Shown one piece after another: positions 1-9,000 of a stretch of 64,000 nucleotides of DNA (position 1 is its first letter; each line of letters begins with the position of its first letter). The stretch lies in assembly GCA_005656395.1 (NCBI GenBank), contig SRSI01000038.1, positions 1 to 64,000 on the forward strand, written 5' to 3'. Below the pieces are notes generated by a model. It was not told the DNA's origin and searched no databases. It saw only the letters and a list, made by a program, of their open reading frames with translations. The DNA comes from Strongyloides papillosus. Lineage: Eukaryota > Nematoda > Chromadorea > Rhabditida > Strongyloididae. Both the position numbers and the translations under genes were made by a program.

Positions 1-614
1 TTATTTTTTAAATAAATAATCAAATACAAAGTCTTTTAAAACATATTAAATACAAGAAATAATGGGAAAGATTTATTTTTCTTCAAATTTTAAAAAACAC
101 ATTTTCAAAAGACATATTTTATCAAAATACTTTTTCTAAGAGAAAAATTTTATTAAATGCTAAAAAGTGTATTAACGAAATACTTTCGTGGACTTCTTTC
201 ACCTAATTTCCTATATGGAGTAATTAATAACGGCAGTGCCAGGCAATTGATGCAATACACTACCTTTATCAGAAAATGATTCAAACTAGTTTACTTTCTT
301 TGAAAATTACACAATAGTATATTTTTTCTAATTCATGTTAATTTTTTTAGGTTGAGAAAATTTATCCACTAAAACAGAAATCAACCGAAAAATTAAATAA
401 AATTTGTAAAAGAAATTTTTAACATATATATATATATAGGTGTACTTTTTTTAATATTATGAGGTAAAAAGTTACCAGAGTGATTCAATAATGTAATAAT
501 TATTTGTAATTGTTTGTTATATGCTAAAATGAATACAAAAACTTTATTTTCACTTTTAGAAGCATCGTCTATCAACAAAAATTTGATCGAACAGAAAGAT
601 ACACTCATACTCAT

Positions 615-696
615 GGCGAGATGGCCGAGCGGTCTAAGGCGCCAGTTTAAGGCACTGGTATCTTCGGATGCGAGGGTTCGAATCCCTCTCTCGTCA
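615..696 (+). tRNA. tRNA-Leu(AAG)
   Basis: A class II cloverleaf of 82 nt. The acceptor stem GGCGAGA pairs with TCTCGTC, the discriminator is A, and the anticodon stem CCAGT/ACTGG closes a loop reading AAG. The long variable arm (TATCTTCGGATG region) and the T-arm GAGGG-TTCGAAT-CCCTC are intact. A T-run follows as Pol III terminator. An identical copy lies in the other inverted arm. Confidence 0.97.
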
Positions 697-916
697 AGAA
701 CACTTTTTTATTTCTTAGAAATATCCCATTTCTTCGTTTTGGCTTCATAAAATTGTGTTTTCGAAGCATTTACTCGTCTTTTATCGTTGCAGTTCCACTG
801 TTTGTAATTATTAGTTGTTTTCCTTAATTTTAACCGTTTGTTTAAATTTTTATGATAACAAAAATGTACCATTTTTTACCTCAAAAATTCCCTCTATAGC
901 AAAAGTTTTCCGGACA

Positions 917-988
917 GCTTCATTAGCTCAGTTGGATAGATCACTCAATTTTTAATCGAGAGATCCTCGATTCGAGCCCGGAATAGAA
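917..988 (+). pseudogene. tRNA pseudogene (Arg-TCT-like body, anticodon TTT)
   Basis: The D-arm (TTAGCTCAGTTGGATAGA) and T-loop resemble tRNA-Arg(TCT) at 62343-62416, but the acceptor strands GCTTCAT and AATAGAA do not pair and the T-stem has two mismatches. The anticodon loop reads TTT (Lys). I take it as a dead copy of a tRNA-Arg-like gene. Confidence 0.75.
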
Positions 989-1431
989 ATTTTATTCTTT
1001 TGTAAATCTTAATTTTTTTATACGTAACATAAACTACCAAAAGGTATTTATTTTAAGAACTATTAATTATTGGCATAATAGTCGTTTTCTCCATAAAATT
1101 ACTAAGGAAAGTCAAAGTATAATCTTTGATAAGTATAAAGTAATTTTTTTGCACTTGTATTAATAATATTACTGCTTTAGATTTATGTTGTTGGGAGTTG
1201 CTCCATATTTATCTAAATATTTTGGTTTTTCCATACTTTCTAAATTGTTTTTAAAAGTAATGATAAAATTTCTTTACAATGTAATAAACATGTTAATAAA
1301 AGATTAAAACGAATATGATAATATAAAGATACTTAAGTATATTATCTAACTTAAATAGAGTTTAAAACAATATTTCATTATCAACAAATCTGTTATTGTC
1401 TCTAATAAGACTAAGAATCACTTAAATCCAA

Positions 1432-2149
1432 TTTTTTGAGTCAATCAGACATTGAAGGTACAACTAAAAATTTTATCCCTATTTTTATTTCATTAATAAA
1501 AAGAGGAACTAAAATAATGTCTGTTGGCAAATGTATTCGGCTTGAAACTTTGAGATATAACAGCTGCAATGAGTCAAAGACAGAAAAATTGATTTTTACA
1601 AGTTTCCAGTAAATAAATTTCTTAAGAATAAACATTGTTTCCAATGATAATTTTAAACGAAAAAAATAATGAGCATACTTTCAACTTCATAAATTTACGT
1701 CTTTATTGTCTTTTGCATTTTTTTAAAACATTTTTTAATTTTTGAGTAAAAAAATTAAAAAGAACACATTTTCAGTATGCCCATTCGATTTCTCATGTAA
1801 TTTTACATTTAGATTTAGCAAAATTGAAAAAATAAAATGAAAAGATTAATGTTCTTTTGAATGTAAGTACAAAAATCAAAAAAGCATATGTTCCCACTAT
1901 GCTCATTCGTTTTTTCATAAAAAAATTACCCTTAGAAAATAATTATTTATTTTAAAAAAAAATTTAATTTCCATAGATTTGTAAAAATCAATTTTCTCAA
2001 CATTCACTCACTACTGTTGTTGTATGTCAAAGTTTTAGGCCAAATAAATTCTCCAACGTATGTTATTTTAGTTGGTCTTTTTGTTAGTAAAATAAAAATG
2101 GAGGGTAGAATTTTTAGTTGTACATCAAATGTCTGATTGACACAAAAAA
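1432..2149. mobile_element. Foldback (long-TIR) element, left copy
   Basis: The first ~300 bp and last ~300 bp are imperfect inverted copies of each other. The ends read TTTTTTGAGTCAATCAGAC on the left and, reverse complemented, TTTTTTGTGTCAATCAGAC on the right, and similarity runs inward almost to the middle. The element is 718 bp with no transposase; an ORF of 67 codons inside lies wholly in one TIR. No convincing target-site duplication was found. It reads as a non-autonomous foldback DNA transposon. Confidence 0.7.
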
Positions 2150-2531
2150 CAGGTTTTAAATAAAATTGTAAGAATTTTTTAAAGAATATTTATTAATAAA
2201 TTATAGTATCTTTGTTATTATATTTTAATAGCTTAAATTATTATAAATTACTTTTTTATATTATCTTTCAATATCATTTTAAAAATAACAATTTACAGAA
2301 AGTTTTAAAATAATACTTATTCTATTCATAAAAAAATAACTTTTACATTTCCTAGTTTAATAAAAAAAATATATTAAAATAATATTTTAAATTAATCATA
2401 CTTGTGAGGTTAAATAATTATTGTTTTTCGTTACTATTATTATAAAGTTTTAAAATTTCTTAAAATTTTATTTGTTACACTATTTAAAAATAATTAAAAA
2501 TTAGTCTAAAATCTTTAGTTGTATTTCATAT

Positions 2532-2799
2532 TGTGAACATGGGAAGCTGTGTCGGATGAAATGTATGTACATTCATATCAATAAGAACACGCCCATTCCC
2601 TCAAGGACTATATAAGGAACGGATGAAGACTATTTTATATCATAGTTAAATAATACCTTTTTCATAATATATATATATATTCACTTTATTGTTATATTCT
2701 AATTCCCCTTTGCTTAAATAAACTCTTAACCAAAGTCTCGTGTTATATTGTAAAAGCCCGGGAGCCTCTACGGCTCCCGAAGAATCCACCAGGATTACA
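2532..2799 (+). mobile_element. Solo LTR (TG...CA, 4-bp TSD ATAT)
   Basis: A 268-bp block starts TGTGAACATG and ends GGATTACA, flanked by ATAT (2528-2531 and 2800-2803). It has the parts of an LTR in order: a TATA box TATAAGG at 2611, a poly(A) signal AATAAA at 2717-2722, and an 8-bp GC-rich hairpin at 2759-2779. No internal retrotransposon sequence adjoins it, so it is a recombined remnant. A relative lies at 21364-21613. The family (for example BEL/Pao) is not decidable from the LTR alone. Confidence 0.65.
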
Positions 2800-3039
2800 A
2801 TATTATAAATATATTTGTCATTACAATTATCACGACATTTTTTCTCTTAAATTGTCACTGAAATATTCAAAAACAAATATAAAGTAATGTTATACTAGCA
2901 TATATTGTAACTGTAATAAAAAAAGGTATGTTTTTTATCACGGTTACATGTCTTTTTCTTTTTTACATACATACAATTTTTTATTTAAAAATCTTTATGC
3001 TTTTTAATATTACATACATTGTTTTATATTTAAACAATA

Positions 3040-3045
3040 TTTATT
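3040..3045 (-). promoter_or_regulatory. Poly(A) signal of the ShK gene
   Basis: AATAAA on the minus strand, 55 nt downstream of the ShK stop codon. Confidence 0.5.
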
Positions 3046-3100
3046 ATAATTTCATAAAATGGTTCAGTGTGTTGTTGTTGTGGCAAAAGCTGGTACACAA

Positions 3101-3406
3101 TTAACACATGTCACATGTACTCTTACATTTTGTTGCTAATAAAGTACCATAAGGTGGAAGAGTACATAAGTATGCTAAACTTGCACAATTTGTAGCAACA
3201 TCAGAACATGCTGAATTTTTCGTTGGTAATTTACATTCTGAATTTCCACCAATATCATTACAATGTTCAGCACAACTTGTGCACATAACTTTTCTATACA
3301 TAGAATTTAAGCAGTATCCTGATTCTGCCATTTTATCGCATGAAGTACCATTAACCTCTATTGGAATTGTAAGAAACAAAACAGCGAAAATAGCAATGAA
3401 TTTCAT
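3101..3406 (-). CDS. Secreted protein with two ShK (ShKT) domains
   Basis: A single-exon ORF of 101 residues. Residues 1-20 form a signal peptide (MKF, then a hydrophobic core IAIFAVLFLTIPI, ending near NG). The rest is two six-cysteine modules: Cys 23, 32, 42, 45, 49, 58, and Cys 67, 74, 81, 94, 98, 101. The second has the classic ShK ending (C-x3-C-x2-C at the very C-terminus). ShK domains are common in secreted nematode proteins and often act as channel-binding or protein-interaction modules; without an attached enzyme domain the role here is unknown. A poly(A) signal AATAAA lies at 3040-3045 on the minus strand, 55 nt past the stop. The gene sits alone in the spacer of the inverted duplication. 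The start is the only Met in front of the signal peptide. Confidence 0.85.
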   Translation of the reverse strand: MKFIAIFAVLFLTIPIEVNGTSCDKMAESGYCLNSMYRKVMCTSCAEHCNDIGGNSECKLPTKNSACSDVATNCASLAYLCTLPPYGTLLATKCKSTCDMC

Positions 3407-5270
3407 ATTTCTAAATATATCAAAAATTGTATAAAATGTAATTTTCGTAAGTTAAACTATTTTCATACTTATCTTTATTAGTCCAGGTGCTGTAAGATTA
3501 AAATTTTTTACATTAAGAATAAATCATGTATGCAATAAATCATGTTTGCAGTAAATTTCTTTTGCAAAAATTGTTTACTTAACAAATACAGAAGATTACA
3601 AATATAATCAAATACATGAAAATAATTTTAACAAATGTTCTGTACCATTGAAATGCCATTGTTTACAATAATATGCAAATTTTTTTGAATTTTAAAAGCT
3701 TGTTACTGAGTGAGTAAACAATTTAATTTATTTTATCGAAATTGTATGTAACTTTTAAAATACTTCCTTTTGTAACTTTTTTTAATTTATTTAATTTTAC
3801 AAGTTTATCAAATGTAGGCTATATCATTAATGATATCATACTCAAAAACTTTTTTTACAAAGCAATTATACATAATTACTAATAAATAAATTTTATTGTT
3901 ACTAAAATAAAAAGAAACTTGTTACAATTATGAATATAAAATATTTACTCGAATAATAAAATTAAAATGTTACAATTTTATAATTAGTATACTTTTTTAA
4001 AACGGTAATAATATAATTTATTAGAAAATTTTAAGAGAGGTTTTATTTTTAAAACAACTAATTTATTTAAAAAAATTAAGTTTTCCTAAAAATTTACAGT
4101 TAAAGTCTTTAAAATTTTCTTTTATTTATTTTTTCCATAATAATGTAAATATAAATTTAACTTCAAATTTGGGCGTAATAATATGCCAATGTATTGGAGT
4201 ATTTAGTAGCCAGGATTCGAAAGTTCACTGTAAACATTTATCTGGAGAACTTCCAATAGTAAGAATAATAAAAAATATGATAAAGAAATAAAAATTATTA
4301 TTTTCTTTTCTCTATTAAAAAATATTTTTATCATCAATATTTACTAATTTCAAGTTGAAACATATGATAACAAGATTTGTATTATTTAAAAGTACACAAT
4401 TCTTTTATTTTTATCGACGATAAAAATATATTGTCATAAGTTTTATTATCAACTCTGTAGTGTTTAAAGCAAATTTTTAAAATGTATATTTGATTAAATC
4501 TTTTTGTATTAAAATACGGCATAAAATATCATTAAAAAGTAGTGTAATGAAAAATATTTAAGAATTTTTATCTAGTTAATAAATTATTCGCTATTATATC
4601 TACAGAATCTTCTATCAATCATAAATTGCTTGGCTTGCCACTAGGAAAAACAATTTTAGATGTAGCAAATAAACAAAAAATATTTTCTGAAACGATTTAA
4701 TTTAATCTTTAAATTCAAAAAAATCTTTTTCAATTTTGTTGCAATAAAACTAGAATAAAAAGTAAAAATGATGTACTATTTATAATAATCTTGCATAAAT
4801 TTAATCATTTTAAAGATCAAATATTAAAAATAAATTCTTTATATTCAAAATTTTACAACTTTGTCTAACGTTGTTTTTTAGGAAGTATTTTGTAATTCAT
4901 TATTAAATAAAGTAGAAATTATAAGAAGACTAAAAAAGCAGTAAAAAGATTAAATGTTTTAAAAAGTTCTAAAAAAATTTAACTGATAAAGTCTTACGTA
5001 GTATAATTTAAATAATGAATTTATTTTTAGAAAAAATTTATTTTAAATACTTAGATAAATTAAGTTTTTAAAAATTATGTCTTTCTTTTGTCAAATTTTA
5101 TTTATAAATTGTTTTAAAATATTTTCAAAAAATTTTGACAATTACTAAGCACATACATTACATCAATTACATAAACATTCATTTTTAATAAAGGTCAAAT
5201 TTTCTATAAAAATTAAAGTATAATATTTCTCATCACAAGGATAAATTTACTGTTTTGTAGACATTTAGTA

Positions 5271-5838
5271 ATGAATTCTTCCTCATTAAGTCTACCTTTT
5301 AGCGTTACTTCTAATCTAACCTTAAATGAAAAAAAAGCTGTTAGAGGTCTTGGTGTTATATTTAAAAATATTCTAAATGATCAATTTGTGGCAACAAAAG
5401 CAGATATACTTAAGAATCGTATAAGTATTTCAGAAAAAATTGTTTATCATCAATTAGCAATTCTGGTATTGATTCACTACCATTTAATCTTGATATTATT
5501 GAAGATGAGAATTTATCACTAAGATTTTTAGCATTGTCATTGTATCATAAGAATTTATGTGAATATACACATGAAAAAAAACAAATGCTTGACAATTCAT
5601 GAATTAACCATAGTAAACATATCAGTTTTAAGGACTCTTAATTATCTGAATACTTTTCAATATATATACAACGACATAAAAGAAACAAACTTAATGTTGC
5701 GTCATGAATATTTTTCAAGTAGTAGTATTGTTCTAGAAGATTTTAAAAGTACAACAATTTTCTCTAGGACAAGCTCAAATCCAGAAAGTGTAGATATTAC
5801 ACCTTGTTTCGTCTGGTTATGGATACATAAAAACATAC
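5271..5838 (+). pseudogene. Decayed protein-coding gene interrupted by element 1
   Basis: An 83-codon ORF opens with MNSSSLSLPFSV and contains a charged coding-like stretch (KKAVRGLGVIF...). Near 5440 the sense reading shifts frame and continues as about 45 coherent codons (DIIEDENLSLRFLALSLYH) before a stop. A further ORF (5559-5838) runs to the retrotransposon, and its frame continues beyond the insertion at 11167-11280. The frame changes and stops suggest a pseudogene rather than exons, but short introns are not excluded. I do not recognise the family. Confidence 0.4.
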
Positions 5839-6044
5839 TATTATAAATTACTAAACAATTTCAACGTAAATTTATTTGTAAATTATAAAACTAAAAAATA
5901 TACAATAAAACATTATAAAAAAGGAGCCACTTACCCCAACTCCACTTGGGTTTATTATGACTATTTTATTGAAACAATCTTATTTATATAGTTTTAATTT
6001 TGATTACATTTAAGTTTGATACATTACGCGTGTAATGTATAACA
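5839..6044 (-). repeat. 3' LTR of element 1
   Basis: 206 bp. On the coding strand it starts TGTTATAC and ends AATTTATAATA (TG...TA). It matches 10956-11161 at every position I compared. CATAC follows outside. Confidence 0.95.
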
Positions 6045-6081
6045 CTGGGGGGAGAAGGCCAAAATATATTATATTACAGCT

Positions 6082-9000
6082 TCACATAGGCAAATAAGTT
6101 TTCCAATTTTTCTGCATCTCCTTCTTATTCATTTTATACCCCTTATCAATTAGTATTTTCATTAGTTTCTCAGCACTTTCAACATTTCCTTTAGCCAATG
6201 TATCAACAATTTTATTAAAAGTAGATTGTTTCGACGCGAAATGTCTTCCTTCATATTTAAAACCACCAGTTTTTGCCATATTCATCATGGTTGATATGAC
6301 ATTCCACAGATCATTTTGTGGTTGTTTTTTATTTTGTACCAATTGTTTTAGTTTTTCACTTTCAGAGAAACTCAAAGCATATGTGTTATCACTACATATT
6401 ATTGCATTTTTCCTTCCATGTTCTCCAAGGATTAGACATAATAATATCCCCCCGATCTCATATCTCGGTGAGCTTAAACGACCTTTAAGGAAACTTGTTT
6501 CAGAATAATAGTTAATCTGTTTCTTGTCATTAAAAACTTCTAAAATACCAACCCCTGGTACATTAATATGTTTACTTGATGGATCATTTGTAGCACTCCC
6601 ATCTACAAAATATACAGTTTTATCATTATGTTGGTCAAGAAAAGCAAAGATATCCTCATTTGAAACAAGAGTTTGATTTTGTAGATTCTCCATATCTACA
6701 TTATCCGTCTCCTCTATAGTTTTCCCATCTAATATTTCATTAATATCACCATGATTCTCGGTAATTTCCTCCGCAATAATATTATTTGGTGCCTTGTCAC
6801 TCTCACCAATTTTTAAATCATTCAGGAAATTATCGTCGTCAATAACATTATTAAAATTCTCTGATTCTATTTCATTTGATAAATTTTCATGAATTTCAGC
6901 ATTTTCATTAGAATCAGTATTAAAATTTACATTTGACTCATCACATGACGATTTATTATTTTTACTATTCATTTGTAAAGTTAATTCATCATTATCCCAC
7001 ATTAAAGTATTTTCTGCCAAGTCAAAATGTGCTCCATCCTCGTCATGTACATTCTTGGGATCAGAGAAATTCACTAACATACTTTTATTATCCCATTTAC
7101 CATTGATAAAAAATGTGTCATCTAATTTATATTCATTAGAATCATAATTTCCAATATCCTCTATTTGTTGCGATGAAGGGATTCCTGTATGACAAAAATC
7201 TTTTGATACAAAGAAAGAATCTTCATCCGTTTCAATATGGTATATCCGATTTCCTACCTCAGCGATACATAAACCTAAAGTAAATTTTCTATCTAATTTA
7301 CCCTTCCTTTTGAAATATATGTAATGTGGTACTGGTACTTTCTTATAAACATTTGGAACAAATGAAGTTTCGTCCTCCTCCCCACAATAGTATTGTCTAA
7401 TTTTATCAATATTCATAGCGGTGGTAGCTTTTTTTATACTCTCACACATTGAATAATTTTGGTCTAAGAATTTCTCAATCAGTCTTCTCAAAGTTTGGTT
7501 AGCCCTTTCTACTTTTCCATTACTCTGTGAGTGATACCTTGGACTCGTTATCAATAAACAATTATGACTCATTAAATATTCAACCATCTCGTTACTGACC
7601 AGCTCAGGTGCATTATCGACAACAATAAACTGATATGGACAATCTTTAAATACACTTTCTAAACATCCAATCACATCGGCAGTTTTTCTGGTTTTCATCA
7701 AAAAGGAATGTATAAACCCAGTTTTAGCATCCACTAAATTGAAAATTGTTGCTGAATTAATGAACATGAAATCACAATGTCCACGTGTTCTAGCACAACT
7801 TGGAATTACCCATTTAGTACATTTAGCCGGAGGTAATCGTTTGTATTCAACACATTGCAAACAATTATTACAAACTCTCGTGCATATGGTACTCAAACCT
7901 ATACAATAAATTCTCTCACTCAGATATTTGTACAGCTTAGTTCTACCAGGATGAAAAGCAGCATGATGTGCAGTAGCAGCCTTCTTTGCTGTCTCTTCCG
8001 AAACTATTATTCTTTGATCAATCGCAAGACAATTCATTATCATTGTAACAAGTCCAATACGGTCTGCTAAAAACTTTGGCAGCCTAGAAAAGTTTGAATC
8101 AGTTGGAGCTTCAATATACTTATTTATAGACTGACAAACTGGATCACAATTTTGAAAATTTTTAACTTCTTGCATATCAAGCAAGATATTCATTTTTCCC
8201 TCAGGGTGTTGAGTGATTTTCACCATTTTTAATTTCACACCAGTAATATGTGTAATTTTAGCATTCGAATAGATAATCGGAGCGGCAAATCTTTGAATCC
8301 TATTTGAATATTCTAAACAAGCATCACTAGTAAGAATTGATTGAATTACTTTATTGTACGTAATAACACATGGCATTCTCGCATAATCTTTCCATTTGGA
8401 TAAGTATTCAGATAGAGACAATAACTCTTTCTCTATCAGATTATATGAAATTTCAGGTCCTTTCAACTGACGCATGTATATATCAAACAACCGTTTATTT
8501 TCATCCTTGATTATATTATCAACATAGAAGAAAGTTTCAATTCTAATACAATTATCTTCATGACTATGTGTACAATACAACATTTCATCAATAGAAGGAA
8601 TCTTAAATTCATGATACACCTTCATCGCTTCTATTAATTTACACCAAGCTGCTTCTTTCACATCATTCCAATCATAATTTTCACTCTTAGGATATAAATT
8701 TTTCACAATCATTGAAAATTTTGGAATATGGCGAGCAACAAAATTTAATTTTCCAAGCACACGTTGCATTTGAACTCTCGTAGCCGGTCTTTCAAGTTTC
8801 TCAAACTCGTCTACCTTGTCTTGTGCAATAGATATGGATTCCATTGATAAAGAAAATCCTAGAAACTCAGTTTTTTCAATGAAAAACTTACTCTTTTTTA
8901 AATTTAATTTTAACCTCAAATGATACGCCATTTTCATAAACATGATAAGATTTTTTTCTTGCTCCTGTTTATTACCATAGAATATAATATCATCAATATA

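Larger units (their letters stand above)
1..2150. repeat. Left arm of large inverted duplication
   Basis: This arm is the reverse complement of 11285-13432. Positions pair as i + j = 13433 before about 424 and 13435 after 440; the only difference I found is a TA microsatellite (15 versus 13 nt) near 424-438. Identity is still present at base 1, so the arm may continue outside the window. It ends at 2150, one base beyond the end of the foldback element. It carries tRNA-Leu(AAG), a tRNA pseudogene and the foldback element. Confidence 0.95.
2151..5270. other. AT-rich spacer DNA around the solo LTR and ShK gene
   Basis: Apart from the solo LTR (2532-2799) and the ShK gene (3101-3406), I see no gene here. 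The 1.86 kb at 3407-5270 should contain the ShK promoter, but nothing stands out beyond A/T runs. Confidence 0.5.

Noticed and set aside
1441..1644. 67-codon ORF (and its mirror at 11791-11994)
   Set aside because: It lies fully within a foldback TIR, and the other TIR does not preserve the frame.
4200..4260. AGGATTCGAAAGTTC, resembling a tRNA T-arm
   Set aside because: No D-arm, anticodon stem or acceptor stem can be drawn around it.
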